Notes: a model not told the origin generated them from the letters alone. Counted from the stretch's first letter, positions 18,689 to 27,587 are shown. The stretch: DNA of 64,000 nucleotides from Rhizobium sullae (GCF_900169785.1 NZ_FWER01000008.1:1-64000), one strand, 5' to 3'. Program-made: numbers and translations.

Positions 18689-19951
18689 TCAGGCGGTGTA
18701 GCGGCGCAGCACCAGCGATGCATTCGTACCCCCGAATCCGAAGGAATTCGAGAGTGCGACATTGATTTCTCGCTGACGAGCCTTGTGTGGAACGAGATCG
18801 ATGGCGGTTTCTCGCTCGGGATTATCGAGATTGAGCGTCGGCGGGGCGACGTTGTCGCGGATCGCAAGCGTCGCAAAGATCGCCTCGATGGCGCCTGCAG
18901 CCCCCAGCAGATGACCGGTCGCCGACTTTGTCGAAGACATCGAAATCTTTGACACCGCGTTGCCGACCAGACGCTCGACAGCGCCAAGCTCGATCGTATC
19001 GGCCATGGTCGACGTGCCGTGCGCGTTGATGTAATCGACATCCGCAGGCGTCAATCCGGCGCGCTTCAGTGCCATGGCCATGCAGCGCTGCGCGCCGTCG
19101 CCGTCTTCCGCCGGTGCGGTGATATGATAGGCGTCGCCCGAGAGGCCGTAGCCGACGACTTCCGCATAAATCTTTGCGCCGCGCGCCTTGGCATGTTCCA
19201 ACTCTTCGAGAATGACGATGCCAGCTCCCTCGCCCATGACGAAGCCGTCGCGGTCACGGTCGTAGGGACGCGACGCCTTCTCAGGATCGTCATTGTGCTG
19301 CGTAGAAAGCGCCTTGCAAGCCGCGAAGCCCGCGAGCGATATGCGGCTGACCGGCGATTCCGTTCCACCCGCGACCATGACATCTGCGTCCCCGAGCGCG
19401 ATCATACGGGCGGCATCGCCGATGGCGTGGGCGCCGGTCGAACAGGCGGTGACGACCGAGTGGTTCGGCCCTCTCAGCTTGTGGCGGATAGAGACCTGAC
19501 CGGATACGAGGTTGATCAGACGGCCGGGGATGAAGAAGGGCGAGATGCGGCGCGGACCCTTATCACGCAGCGTATAGCCCGCTTCTACGATGCCCTCGAT
19601 GCCGCCGATGCCTGAGCCGATCAGCACGCCGGTCGCGATTTGATCCTCATCATTGTCAGGATGCCAGTTGGCGTCGTTCAGTGCCATGTCGGCGGCGGCC
19701 ATGCCGAAGATGATGAAGGGATCGACCTTGCGCTGCTCCTTCGGCTCCATCCAGTCATCCTGGTTGAACGTGCCGTCGGTGCCGTCGCCAACCGGAATGC
19801 GGCAGGCGATCTTGGCAGGAAGGTCGCCCACCTCGAATTCGGTGACAAGACGAGCGCCGCTGCGTCCGGCGAGCAGCCGCGACCACGTCACGTCAGTTCC
19901 GCATCCCAAGGGTGATACCATGCCGGTACCAGTGATGACGACCCGTCTCAT
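18689..19951 (-). CDS. fabF: 3-oxoacyl-ACP synthase II
   Basis: This 420-residue condensing enzyme elongates acyl-ACP with malonyl-ACP. It has the catalytic Cys in VTACSTGAHAIGDA, His in NAHGTSTMADT and His in KSATGHLLGAAG, plus the C-terminal NSFGFGGTNASLVLRRY. ATG 19951 gives the usual start MRRVVITGTGMVSPLG. An in-frame ATG at 19993 adds 14 unrelated residues. It lies downstream of acpP, with a terminator-like hairpin between the two genes. It may therefore be read by leakage from acpP or from its own promoter. Confidence 0.95.
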   Translation of the reverse strand: MRRVVITGTGMVSPLGCGTDVTWSRLLAGRSGARLVTEFEVGDLPAKIACRIPVGDGTDGTFNQDDWMEPKEQRKVDPFIIFGMAAADMALNDANWHPDNDEDQIATGVLIGSGIGGIEGIVEAGYTLRDKGPRRISPFFIPGRLINLVSGQVSIRHKLRGPNHSVVTACSTGAHAIGDAARMIALGDADVMVAGGTESPVSRISLAGFAACKALSTQHNDDPEKASRPYDRDRDGFVMGEGAGIVILEELEHAKARGAKIYAEVVGYGLSGDAYHITAPAEDGDGAQRCMAMALKRAGLTPADVDYINAHGTSTMADTIELGAVERLVGNAVSKISMSSTKSATGHLLGAAGAIEAIFATLAIRDNVAPPTLNLDNPERETAIDLVPHKARQREINVALSNSFGFGGTNASLVLRRYTA

Positions 19952-19990
19952 CGACAGCTTCCCCGCCTGTTCTTTCGCTAACGCAATGCA

Positions 19991-20024
19991 CAAACAAAAA
20001 GGGCGGACTCATGGCCCGCCCTTT
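19991..20024 (-). terminator. Rho-independent terminator after acpP
   Basis: On the minus strand AAAGGGCGG-(9)-CCGCCCTTT is a perfect 9-bp stem followed by TTTTTGTTTG. It sits 15 bp after the acpP stop and 40 bp before the fabF start. It probably produces the very abundant short acpP mRNA while lowering read-through into fabF. Confidence 0.75.
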
Positions 20025-20039
20025 GAAAATCACACAGGA

Positions 20040-20276
20040 TTAAGCCTGGGCCTTTTCAATGAACTTTACTGCGTCGCCGACCGTGAGGATCGAGTCTGCT
20101 GCATCGTCCGGAATTTCCACGCCGAATTCTTCTTCGAAGGCCATGACCAGTTCGACCGTGTCGAGCGAGTCAGCGCCCAGATCGTCGATAAAGCTGGCGC
20201 CCTCGACAACCTTCTCGGCGTCGACGCCAAGATGATCAATAACAATTTTCTTTACGCGTTCTGCGATATCGCTCAT
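20040..20276 (-). CDS. acpP: Acyl carrier protein
   Basis: This 78-residue acidic protein carries the phosphopantetheine arm on the Ser of [18 protein letters not shown], near residue 37. It holds growing acyl chains for FabD, FabG and FabF, whose genes flank it, and for lipid A and phospholipid synthesis. The sequence is typical ([18 protein letters not shown]). An AAGGTCGAGGAAACCGAC leader gives a good ribosome site. It has a 287-bp upstream gap that should hold a strong promoter, and its own terminator. Confidence 0.97.
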   Translation of the reverse strand: MSDIAERVKKIVIDHLGVDAEKVVEGASFIDDLGADSLDTVELVMAFEEEFGVEIPDDAADSILTVGDAVKFIEKAQA

Positions 20277-20440
20277 GTCGGTTTCCTCGACCTTATATCC
20301 TGATGAGAATGCCTTCCGGCATCCCTACCCTGCTTCAGCCTTCGGCGCCCTCTCGGCACTTTCAGCAAACTCGTTAGCCCGGCTCTCGAAGATGTCCCAT
20401 GCTGGCAAAAAGCCCGCCGGTCCGCCTTGTTTCCCGGAAC

Positions 20441-20453
20441 GACTGTGACAGTC
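20441..20453. promoter_or_regulatory. GACTGT-g-ACAGTC palindrome upstream of acpP
   Basis: A perfect 6+1+6 inverted repeat lies about 165 bp upstream of the acpP start, within the fabG-acpP gap of 287 bp. It has the form of a dimeric regulator site. No regulator can be named. The rest of this gap shows only a small ATGCC-ttcc-GGCAT hairpin at 20309-20322. Confidence 0.35.
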
Positions 20454-20563
20454 ATGGCCCGCTTAACACGGTTTATGTCTGCCGCAAAGCCTGAAAATCA
20501 ACCCCATTCGATTGCTCAACACGCTATTCCGGCGAAAAACGCGAACAGGGCCGGTTTTCCGTT

Positions 20564-21301
20564 TCAGATCATGGCCATGCCGCCGTTTACGTGCAGTGTC
20601 TGACCCGTCATGTAGCCAGCTTCCGAGGAGGCAAGGTAGGCGACTGCCGACGCGACTTCGGCGCCTGTTCCCATGCGCTTCATCGGGATCGCGCCCATGA
20701 TCGCTTCCTTCTGCTTGTCGTTCAGCTTACCGGTCATGGCGGATTCGATGAAGCCAGGCGCGACGCAGTTGACGGTCACGTTGCGGGTCGCGATCTCCTG
20801 GGCAAGAGACTTGGTAAAGCCGATCATACCCGCCTTGGAGGCGCAGTAGTTTGCCTGTCCCGGGTTGCCGGTAACGCCGACCACGGACGTAATGTTGATG
20901 ATGCGGCCGTAGCGGCGGCGCATCATCGGATGTGTCAGTTCACGCGTCAGGCGGAACATTGCCGTCAGATTGACCTCGATGACGCTGTCCCAGTCCTCGT
21001 CGCTCATGCGAACGAAGAGGCCGTCCTTCGTGATGCCTGCGTTGTTCACCAGGATATCGACGCCTTCGAGCTCGGCTTCGGCCTTGACGCCGAGCGCCTT
21101 GACCTCGTCACGATCGGAAAGGTTCGCCGGGAATATCTTGACGCGATCGCCAAGTTCGCCCGCCAGCGCTTGGAGCTTTTCGACGCGCGTGCCGTGAAGG
21201 CCTACGACGGCGCCCTGTTTGTGGAGAATGCGGGCGATTTCCTCGCCGATGCCGCCGGATGCACCGGTGACGAGCGCCTTGCGGCCGGAAAGATCGAGCA
21301 T
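20564..21301 (-). CDS. fabG: 3-oxoacyl-ACP reductase
   Basis: This 245-residue short-chain dehydrogenase reduces 3-oxoacyl-ACP with NADPH. It has VTGASGGIGEEIARIL for cofactor binding, NNAGITKDGLFVRM, the catalytic Ser in INITSVVGVTGNPGQANY with Tyr/Lys in YCASKAG, and VAPGFIESAMT. ATG 21301 (MLDLSGRKALVTG) is the conventional start; the frame is open to 21331. It follows fabD by 30 bp and is probably co-transcribed with it. Confidence 0.94.
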   Translation of the reverse strand: MLDLSGRKALVTGASGGIGEEIARILHKQGAVVGLHGTRVEKLQALAGELGDRVKIFPANLSDRDEVKALGVKAEAELEGVDILVNNAGITKDGLFVRMSDEDWDSVIEVNLTAMFRLTRELTHPMMRRRYGRIINITSVVGVTGNPGQANYCASKAGMIGFTKSLAQEIATRNVTVNCVAPGFIESAMTGKLNDKQKEAIMGAIPMKRMGTGAEVASAVAYLASSEAGYMTGQTLHVNGGMAMI

Positions 21302-21331
21302 GGATGCGTTCCTTATATTTGGTGAAACCAA

Positions 21332-22276
21332 TCAGGCCATGAGGGCGGCAACGGCCGCGTCGATATCGGCGGGCGTATTGACGGTGATGCCGTTCACCGT
21401 CTTGTCGATACGGCGCGCAAGGCCTGTCAGAACCTTGCCGGAGCCGAGCTCATAAAGCGTCGTGACATTGTTTGCGGCAAACCATTCCACCGTTTCGCGC
21501 CAGCGGACCTGGCCGGTGACCTGCTCAACAAGCAGCCTGGCGATCTCGCCGGCATCCGTCACCGGCGCGGCGCGGACGTTGGCAATCAGCGGCACGACCG
21601 GGTTGGACTTCGAAACGCCTGCGAGCGCTTCGCGCATCGCATCTGCGGCCGGCGCCATCAGCGAAGAGTGGAAGGGAGCGGAAACCGGCAGCAGGATCGC
21701 GCGCTTGGCGCCCTTTTCGGTCGCAAGTGCCGCGCCTTTTTCGACGGCTGCCTTTTCACCGGAAATGACGATCTGGCCGCCGCCATTGTCGTTGGCGATC
21801 TGGCAGGCACCTTCGACCGACGCGGCTTCGCACACTGCAACCACGTCGGCATGTTCCAGACCGATGATTGCCGCCATGGCGCCGACGCCGACAGGGACTG
21901 CCGCCTGCATGGCGTTGCCGCGAATACGCAGCAGACGCGCGGTGTCGGCAAGCGAGAAGGTGCCGGCGGCACAGAGCGCGGAGTATTCGCCAAGCGAATG
22001 GCCGGCGACGAAGGACACCTTTGACTTGAGATCGAGACCCTTCGCCTGAAGGACACGAATAACCGCGAGCGATACCGCCATCAACGCCGGCTGAGCATTG
22101 GCCGTGAGCGTCAGCGTATCTTCCGGGCCTTCGAACATGACCGTCGAGAGCTGTTCGCCGAGCGCATCGTCAACCTCTTCGAAGACGGCACGGGCTTCGG
22201 CATAGTTTTCCGCGAGTTCCTTGCCCATGCCAACGGCCTGGCTGCCCTGGCCGGGAAATGTGAAAGCGACGGTCAT
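21332..22276 (-). CDS. fabD: Malonyl-CoA-ACP transacylase
   Basis: This 314-residue enzyme transfers malonyl groups from CoA to ACP. It has the N-terminal FTFPGQGSQAVGMGKEL, the nucleophile Ser in VAGHSLGEYSALCAAG (near residue 92), and the catalytic His in LPVSAPFHSSLM. It is first in the fabD-fabG-acpP-fabF cluster and has an AAGGGA site about 8 bp upstream of its ATG. It is divergent from the aldo/keto reductase gene across a 201-bp gap. Confidence 0.95.
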   Translation of the reverse strand: MTVAFTFPGQGSQAVGMGKELAENYAEARAVFEEVDDALGEQLSTVMFEGPEDTLTLTANAQPALMAVSLAVIRVLQAKGLDLKSKVSFVAGHSLGEYSALCAAGTFSLADTARLLRIRGNAMQAAVPVGVGAMAAIIGLEHADVVAVCEAASVEGACQIANDNGGGQIVISGEKAAVEKGAALATEKGAKRAILLPVSAPFHSSLMAPAADAMREALAGVSKSNPVVPLIANVRAAPVTDAGEIARLLVEQVTGQVRWRETVEWFAANNVTTLYELGSGKVLTGLARRIDKTVNGITVNTPADIDAAVAALMA

Positions 22277-22477
22277 CTATATGTCCCTTATTATGTCATT
22301 TGGACTATTTCGCCTCCAATTGACGTTCTTGCCGGGAGAGTCAATAGCCGCGCCAGGGTCTCCAGAGCCTTTGCCGGCGCGAAAAGCCCCAATTTTTTCC
22401 TTGCGCTTGCGCAATTCGCGCCTAGATTTGCGCCGCCCTCCCCGGACATGTCCGCTCATCCATTTTCAAGGTATCCA

Positions 22478-23521
22478 ATGAAGTTGAATCGATTAGGCCG
22501 TACCGATATTTCCGTTTCGCAAATCTGCCTCGGCACCATGACCTGGGGCACACAGAACACCGAAGCCGAAGCGCACGCGCAGATGGATTACGCGGTCGAG
22601 AAGGGTGTCAACTTCTTCGATACCGCCGAACTCTATCCGACGACCCCGGTCTCGCCGGAAACGCAAGGACGCACCGAGGACTACATCGGCAGCTGGTTTT
22701 CAAGGACGGGCAAGCGCAAGGACATCGTGCTGGCAACCAAGGTCTCCGGCGAGGGCCGCGACTACCTCCGCAACGGCGAAGGTGCAGACGCCAAGAACAT
22801 TCGCCTCGCGCTGGAAGCCAGCCTGAAGCGGCTGAAGACAGACTACGTCGATCTCTACCAAATACACTGGCCGAACCGCGGCCATTTCCATTTCCGCCAG
22901 AACTGGACCTACGATCCCTTCGGGCAGGATCGTGAAAAGGCGCTTGCCAACATGGCGGAAATCCTGGAGACGATGGACGACCTGCAGAAGGCCGGCAATA
23001 TCCGCGCCTTCGGGCTCTCCAACGAAACGGCCTGGGGCACGCAGAAATACCTGACGCTCTCCGAAAAGAAGAACCTGCCGCGCGTCGCAAGCGTCCAGAA
23101 CGAGTACAGCCTGCTTTACCGCCACTTCGATCTGGACATGGCGGAGCTGTCGCATCACGAGGACGTCGGCCTGCTCGCCTATTCGCCGCTTGCGGCTGGC
23201 CTTCTCAGCGGCAAGTACCTGAACGGCGCCAGACCCGCCGGCTCACGCGCCTCGATCAACGGAAATCTCGGCGGCCGCCTTCAGCCGCTCCAGGAAGCAC
23301 CAACCAAAGCCTATGTCGAGATCGCCGCGAAATACGGTCTCGATCCCTCCACAATGGCGCTTGCCTTCTGCCTCACCCGCCCCTTCATGACCTCCGTCAT
23401 CATCGGCGCGACGACGATGGAGCAGCTGAAGATCGACCTGAGCGCCGTCCAGGTGAACCTTTCGAGCGATGTCCTCTCCGAGATCGAGAAGGTTCGCCGA
23501 CAGTATCCGATGCCGATGTGA
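22478..23521 (+). CDS. Aldo/keto reductase (Tas-like)
   Basis: This 347-residue NADPH-dependent oxidoreductase has a TIM-barrel fold. The catalytic residues fit the family: Asp/Tyr in FFDTAELYP, Lys in VLATKVSGEGRDYL and His in YQIHWPNRG. The cofactor segment is TSVIIGATTMEQL. The inserted loop GHFHFRQNWTYDPFG and the overall length resemble E. coli Tas. ATG 22478 (MKLNRLGRTDISVS) is preceded by CAAGGTATCC; an upstream ATG at 22448 lacks support. A plausible promoter, TTGCGC-16-TAGATT, lies at 22401-22428. The substrate is unknown. Confidence 0.9.
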   Translation: MKLNRLGRTDISVSQICLGTMTWGTQNTEAEAHAQMDYAVEKGVNFFDTAELYPTTPVSPETQGRTEDYIGSWFSRTGKRKDIVLATKVSGEGRDYLRNGEGADAKNIRLALEASLKRLKTDYVDLYQIHWPNRGHFHFRQNWTYDPFGQDREKALANMAEILETMDDLQKAGNIRAFGLSNETAWGTQKYLTLSEKKNLPRVASVQNEYSLLYRHFDLDMAELSHHEDVGLLAYSPLAAGLLSGKYLNGARPAGSRASINGNLGGRLQPLQEAPTKAYVEIAAKYGLDPSTMALAFCLTRPFMTSVIIGATTMEQLKIDLSAVQVNLSSDVLSEIEKVRRQYPMPM

Positions 23522-23676
23522 GGGCGTGAGCCTGCCAGCAGCGTACATCGCCGAAGTTCCACCCGACGGGTCAGGTCACTGAGCCGTCAACGCGGATGCC
23601 GCGGCGGCTTTCGTGACCGGCGGTGGATTCCACTTTCCCGTTAGCGCATGCGGATTCGGTGCGTACAGCCGCATTG

Positions 23677-24015
23677 TCAAGGAGGGCGGTTAGCCGTCAT
23701 TGAGACATTGACACGAGGTGCGAAAAAGCAACGCCAATACAGCTGATTAGTTACGACGTAGGTACTCTCGCAGATATGGTATTGGCCGTCCGGGGATTCC
23801 TGTACACGGTCCCGTGGGATGGTGAAATTATGCGGCAAATAAGTGTAACCACCATCTACCCTGGACCGCACTGAAGACGGAGGTATGGCGCGGCAATCAG
23901 AACCGCCGCAACACTTGAATTTCGTCTGTGGGTCAATCGTGCCTTCGTACCAATCATGGGCGTTAGCGGCCGTTGCGGCGGCGATACAGATTGCCGTGAA
24001 GATGAACCTTCGCAT
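23677..24015 (-). CDS. Small Cys-rich exported protein of unknown function
   Basis: This 112-residue protein has a signal peptide (MRRFIFTAICIAAATAANAH) and a mature part of about 90 residues containing five Cys. The first three are in KFKCCGGSDCRAIPP and the others in YHICESTY and YWRCFFAP. The CCxxxDC arrangement with a following DGxYH-C reminds me of short periplasmic proteins found in many Alphaproteobacteria; no function is known to me. ATG 24015 has a GAGG site 9 bp upstream; a TTG at 24027 is the alternative. It is an isolated gene in an otherwise gene-poor 1-kb interval. Confidence 0.65.
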   Translation of the reverse strand: MRRFIFTAICIAAATAANAHDWYEGTIDPQTKFKCCGGSDCRAIPPSSVRSRVDGGYTYLPHNFTIPRDRVQESPDGQYHICESTYVVTNQLYWRCFFAPRVNVSMTANRPP

Positions 24016-24311
24016 GGCATTCCTCAATCATTTGGCGGCGCGGCTCGTTCAAGCGTCCAAGTATATTAGCGCTCCGTTAAAAATACCATTGGCCTTCGAC
24101 TGACTAACGCAGCTCCAGCAAGCGACGCTCGCAGCTGAAAGACCGCATTGGGTCACGGCTTCAATGCTCCGAAGGTCTGGCAGAGAAGGGTCGAACTTCT
24201 CCTTTCGTCGCTGGCCGAAGATCGGACACACGTCGAAAACCAACACACGTTGCGATACGCGACTGCCCTCAACTGTGCGCGAAGGGAATTTGCCTCTTTG
24301 TCGCGGTGCTC

Positions 24312-24339
24312 TTGCCTTCTGCCGAAAAACCCGTATAAG
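24312..24339 (+). promoter_or_regulatory. Probable promoter of rpsF-rpsR operon
   Basis: TTGCCT, 16 bp, then TATAAG fits the vegetative promoter form of rhizobia (CTTGAC/TTGCCT type -35, TATAAG-like -10). It would give an rpsF leader of about 210 bases. Only pattern match supports it. Confidence 0.45.
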
Positions 24340-24409
24340 CGCCCCTGTTCGCAAACCCGGTCTTCTGGCTGGTGGCTGAACGGAGGGCCGGTTTCCGTGG
24401 AAATCGTTC

Positions 24410-24425
24410 GGAACGGAAGCGTTCC
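24410..24425 (+). promoter_or_regulatory. Leader hairpin upstream of rpsF
   Basis: GGAACG-gaag-CGTTCC forms a 6-bp stem in the presumed 5' leader of rpsF. Bacterial rpsF-rpsR leaders can bind the S6:S18 complex for autoregulation. Whether this hairpin belongs to such a site cannot be decided by eye. Confidence 0.25.
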
Positions 24426-24556
24426 AGCCTCCCGTGTCTCCGCTCTCGACCGTCTCGGAAACGCTTTTCTTGCCTGGGCTCAGCCCGTCAGGAGCAGTCG
24501 TTGAGGCTTAGCCGCCGAAGTTCGGGTTGAACCAACGCAAGAAAGGCAAAGCTGTC

Positions 24557-25027
24557 ATGGCTCTTTATGAACATGTATTCCTTGCCCGGCAGGATATTTC
24601 CGCTCAGCAGGTCGATGCCCTCGTAGAACAGTACAAGGGCGTGATCGAAGCTAACGGCGGTAAAGTCGGGCGCATCGAAAACTGGGGCCTCAAGTCCCTC
24701 ACCTACCGCATCAAGAAGAACCGCAAGGCTCACTACGCCCTGATGGACATCGATGCTCCGCCGGCTGCCGTCCAGGAAATGGAACGCCAGATGCGCATCA
24801 GCGAAGACGTCCTGCGCTACATGACGATCGCTGTCGAAAAGCACGAAGAAGGCCCGTCGGCCATGATGCAGAAGCGCGACCGTGACGACCGCGGCCCGCG
24901 TGACGGCGCCCGTGGCCCGCGCGAAGGCGGCTTCGGTGATCGCGACCGTGGTCCTCGCCCGCCACGTGAAGGTGGCTTCGGCGACCGTGAAGACCGTCCG
25001 CGCCGTCCGCGCGAAGACCGCGTATAA
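24557..25027 (+). CDS. rpsF: 30S ribosomal protein S6
   Basis: This 156-residue protein has an S6 domain at residues 1-105 ([20 protein letters not shown], with [20 protein letters not shown]). A long basic/acidic C-terminal tail of about 50 residues is rich in Arg, Gly, Pro and Asp, with two copies of [10 protein letters not shown]6 pairs with S18 on the small-subunit platform, and rpsR follows 13 bp later. Start 24557 fits the family and has an AAGAAAGGC site; the frame is open to 24527. The extended tail is longer than in E. coli and is typical of rhizobia. Confidence 0.95.
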   Translation: MALYEHVFLARQDISAQQVDALVEQYKGVIEANGGKVGRIENWGLKSLTYRIKKNRKAHYALMDIDAPPAAVQEMERQMRISEDVLRYMTIAVEKHEEGPSAMMQKRDRDDRGPRDGARGPREGGFGDRDRGPRPPREGGFGDREDRPRRPREDRV

Positions 25028-25040
25028 GGAGATTTGAGAT

Positions 25041-25289
25041 ATGTCTGAAGCTTCCTCCGCTCCGGTCCGCCGCCCGTTCCATCGCCGCCGCAAGACCTGC
25101 CCGTTCTCCGGCGCAAACGCTCCGCGAATCGACTACAAGGACGTACGTCTCCTGCAGCGCTACATTTCCGAGCGCGGCAAGATCGTTCCGTCCCGCATCA
25201 CGGCTGTTTCGCAGAAGAAGCAGCGCGAGCTTGCCCAGGCGATCAAGCGCGCCCGCTTCCTCGGCCTGCTGCCTTACGTCCTCGCCTAA
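25041..25289 (+). CDS. rpsR: 30S ribosomal protein S18
   Basis: This 82-residue basic protein has the S18 signature [21 protein letters not shown] followed by [18 protein letters not shown] and the C-terminal [14 protein letters not shown]. It binds 16S rRNA together with S6. The gene sits between rpsF and a DUF2232 membrane protein gene, then rplI, the standard alphaproteobacterial order. GGAGATTTGAGAT precedes the start. Confidence 0.97.
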   Translation: MSEASSAPVRRPFHRRRKTCPFSGANAPRIDYKDVRLLQRYISERGKIVPSRITAVSQKKQRELAQAIKRARFLGLLPYVLA

Positions 25290-25448
25290 TCGGCTGACGC
25301 AGTTGAATTGAGGGAAGGCAGCGATGCCTTCCCTCCTCCCTTCCGCGATGGGCGCGGATCGGAACCCTGAAAACCCATGTTGAGGCGGGTTTCTCTGAAT
25401 TTGATTCAGGAAACATCCTCTAACTGCTTGATGAAGCAGGACAGCGAC

Positions 25449-26432
25449 GTGACCAAACTGAACTTCAAGACGCTGCTGACCGGCGCGCTCGCCGGATTGA
25501 CCGCCGCACTCCTCGTGCTCGGCGCGAGCGCGCAGTTGTCGTTCAGCGCCCTGCTTTACGCCGCTTCCGCGCTACCCATCCTTCTCGTCGGCCTCGGCTG
25601 GGGCAATGCTGCGGCAATCTCGGCCGTCGTGACGGCCGCCTCCGTCGGCGCTACCGCCATCTCGCCGACCTTCGCGCTGATGATGACGCTGGTGACGCTG
25701 ATCCCGGCCGGCTGGATCAGCCACCTGGCAAATCTTTCCCGCCCTGCCGCCGAACTCGGCGGTCCCGACCACCTGACGGCCTGGTATCCGCTTTCCGACA
25801 TCCTGCTGCATCTCTGCGGGCTGGTGACGCTCGCCGTCATCGTGACCGGCTATATGATCGGCTACGGCCCGGAGCTCATCGGCCAGATGGTCGATACGCT
25901 TTTCGGCTCCTTTGCGCAGCAGCAGCCTGATTTCACCTTCAATGACACGGCCACCGCGCAGACGAAATCGTTGCTGCTCCTGATGCTGCCAGCGATCCAG
26001 GGCGCGATGTGGGTGCTGATGCTGTTTGCGGCCTACTACATCGCGACACGCATCGTGAATGCATCCGGCCGCGCGCTTCGCCCGCGCGAAGACATTCCGT
26101 CGGCCCTGCGCATGAACCGCAATGCGATCTTCGTCTTCCTCGCCGGTCTTGCCGCCACCTTCTTCGGCGGCGTTCCAGCGATGATCGGAGCAACCGTCGT
26201 CGGCACCTTCGGCGCCGGCTTCCTGCTTTCCGGCTTCGCCGCGCTGCATTTCCGCACGCGCGGCAAGGATTGGCGCCTGCCGGCTCTCGTCCTCTGCTAC
26301 CTGGTGTCGCTCATCCTGATGCTGCCAGCCTTTTTCATTCTCGTCGTCGGTCTGTCCGATACGCGCAAGGCGATCGCCCTGACCCCGAACAAGAATGCCG
26401 ATGCCCCTCAATCCACAGACAAGAAAACCTAG
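25449..26432 (+). CDS. DUF2232 family membrane protein
   Basis: This integral membrane protein has about eight hydrophobic segments, starting LLTGALAGLTAALLVLGASA. Family DUF2232 proteins occur between rpsR and rplI in many Alphaproteobacteria, and this is the same position. Function is not established; the N-terminal fold recalls ECF-transporter S-component-like proteins. The start is uncertain. GTG 25449 has an AGGA site 9 bp upstream and gives 327 residues. ATG 25431 and ATG 25377 are in frame but have weaker ribosome sites. Confidence 0.8.
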   Translation: MTKLNFKTLLTGALAGLTAALLVLGASAQLSFSALLYAASALPILLVGLGWGNAAAISAVVTAASVGATAISPTFALMMTLVTLIPAGWISHLANLSRPAAELGGPDHLTAWYPLSDILLHLCGLVTLAVIVTGYMIGYGPELIGQMVDTLFGSFAQQQPDFTFNDTATAQTKSLLLLMLPAIQGAMWVLMLFAAYYIATRIVNASGRALRPREDIPSALRMNRNAIFVFLAGLAATFFGGVPAMIGATVVGTFGAGFLLSGFAALHFRTRGKDWRLPALVLCYLVSLILMLPAFFILVVGLSDTRKAIALTPNKNADAPQSTDKKT

Positions 26433-26453
26433 AGACACGAAAGGAAAACGAAG

Positions 26454-27032
26454 ATGGAAGTCATTCTTCTCGAACGCATCTCCAAGCTCGGCCAGATGGG
26501 CGAAACCGTGAAGGTTCGCGACGGCTTTGCACGCAACTACCTCCTGCCGCTCGGCAAGGCTCTGCGCGCAAACGCCGCCAACAAGGCCCGTTTCGAATCC
26601 GAGCGCGCCACGCTCGAGGCCCGCAACCTCGAACGCAAGTCGGAAGCCCAGAAGGTTGCCGACGTCCTCGGCGGCAAATCCTTCATCGTCGTTCGCTCCG
26701 CAGGCGAAACCGGCCAGCTCTACGGCTCGGTTGCTGCCCGCGACGTCGTTGAAATCCTCGCCGCCGAAGGCTTCAACATCGGCCGCAACCAGGTTCACCT
26801 GAACACGCCGATCAAGGCAATCGGCGTCCACAAGATCGAGTTGCAGCTTCACGCCGAAGTCGAAATCCACGTCAATCTCAACGTGGCCCGCTCCGCCGAC
26901 GAAGCCGAGCGCCAGGCAAAGGGCGAAACGCTCACCTCCGTCGACGCCATCTACGGCGTTGATGAAGACGCCCTTCGCGCGGAAGACTTCTTCGATCCGG
27001 ATGCCGACGGTAACGCCGAAGACGAAGCATAA
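26454..27032 (+). CDS. rplI: 50S ribosomal protein L9
   Basis: This 192-residue protein has the L9 N-terminal domain [20 protein letters not shown] with [16 protein letters not shown], the long connecting helix (residues about 40-75) and the C-terminal RNA-binding domain. An acidic tail of about 40 residues ends [10 protein letters not shown], longer than the roughly 150-residue E. coli L9. An AAAGGAAAACGAAG ribosome site precedes it. It is the last gene of the rpsF operon, and a strong terminator follows. Confidence 0.96.
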   Translation: MEVILLERISKLGQMGETVKVRDGFARNYLLPLGKALRANAANKARFESERATLEARNLERKSEAQKVADVLGGKSFIVVRSAGETGQLYGSVAARDVVEILAAEGFNIGRNQVHLNTPIKAIGVHKIELQLHAEVEIHVNLNVARSADEAERQAKGETLTSVDAIYGVDEDALRAEDFFDPDADGNAEDEA

Positions 27033-27054
27033 GCTTCGGAAGCATCTTACAGAA

Positions 27055-27090
27055 ACAGAAGCCCGGCTCCAGCCGGGCTTCTGTCGTTTT
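27055..27090 (+). terminator. Rho-independent terminator of rpsF-rplI operon
   Basis: ACAGAAGCCCGGCT-cc-AGCCGGGCTTCTGT is a perfect 14-bp inverted repeat, with 4 bases forming the real loop, followed by CGTTTT. It lies 22 bp after rplI. On the minus strand it may also end marR transcription, as the convergent gene stops at 27112. Confidence 0.85.
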
Positions 27091-27111
27091 GCAGATTGGT
27101 CTGGCCCGGTC

Positions 27112-27555
27112 TCATTGTCCCCGGACTACAGCAAGGTTAGCCTGCATTGCGCGGATGACGTTCAATGTCGTCCTGAGATCGTTTTCGAGAATGCCCGCGA
27201 CGACCCGAGCGCGCACGTCTGCGGCTAGATCCTCAACCTCTCCGGCGACGACCCTGCCCGCATCCGTCATGTAGATCTCCTTGGCGCGGCGGTCGGAACC
27301 GGCGACGCGGCGTTCCAGGAAGCCTTGTGCTTCCATGGCATCCAGAATCCGGACGAGCGTCGGCGTTTCGAGCTCCAGCCGTTCGGCGAGTTCCCGCTGA
27401 TTGATGCCATCCTTCTTGTTCAGGGTAAAAAAGACTCGCGCGCGCGGCAACGTCATGTTCCTCTGGCGCACGAGCGAATCGAATGTCGCTCTCAATTTTC
27501 GGCTAAACGCCGCGATGTTCTCGATAAGCTCGCGCCTGAGCTGCATATCCGGCAT
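27112..27555 (-). CDS. MarR family transcriptional regulator
   Basis: This 147-residue winged-helix repressor-type protein has the HTH region INQRELAERLELETPTLVRIL and the wing RRVAGSDRRAKEIYMTDAGR. Flanking helices at both ends form the dimer interface. The subfamily is SlyA/MarR-like; the ligand is unknown. It is convergent with rplI and divergent from dnaB. A near-perfect TTAG...CTAA inverted repeat lies 20 bp upstream of its start and is the likely self-regulatory operator. No obvious target gene is adjacent, so it may control only itself and distant genes. Confidence 0.9.
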   Translation of the reverse strand: MPDMQLRRELIENIAAFSRKLRATFDSLVRQRNMTLPRARVFFTLNKKDGINQRELAERLELETPTLVRILDAMEAQGFLERRVAGSDRRAKEIYMTDAGRVVAGEVEDLAADVRARVVAGILENDLRTTLNVIRAMQANLAVVRGQ

Positions 27556-27575
27556 GCATTTCCCCTATTATTTAG

Positions 27576-27587
27576 TTAGTATGCTAA
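27576..27587. promoter_or_regulatory. Probable MarR operator
   Basis: TTAGTATGCTAA is an inverted repeat with one mismatched pair, in an AT-rich patch just upstream of the marR-like start at 27555. MarR proteins typically bind such sites over their own promoters. Confidence 0.45.

Larger units (their letters stand above)
24016..24556. other. 541-bp gap upstream of rpsF
   Basis: I see no gene that I can support here. Short open frames have no recognisable product. The left part would hold the promoter of the minus-strand exported protein. The right part holds the probable rpsF promoter (24312-24339) and a leader of more than 200 bases with small hairpins. Confidence 0.5.

Noticed and set aside
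24148..24504. Open frame of 118 codons upstream of rpsF
   Set aside because: No ribosome site, atypical composition and overlaps the probable rpsF promoter and leader.
24557..25027. PREGGFGDR repeats in S6 as a sign of a fused extra domain
   Set aside because: Long Arg/Gly/Asp-rich S6 tails are ordinary in rhizobia; only a tail, not a domain.
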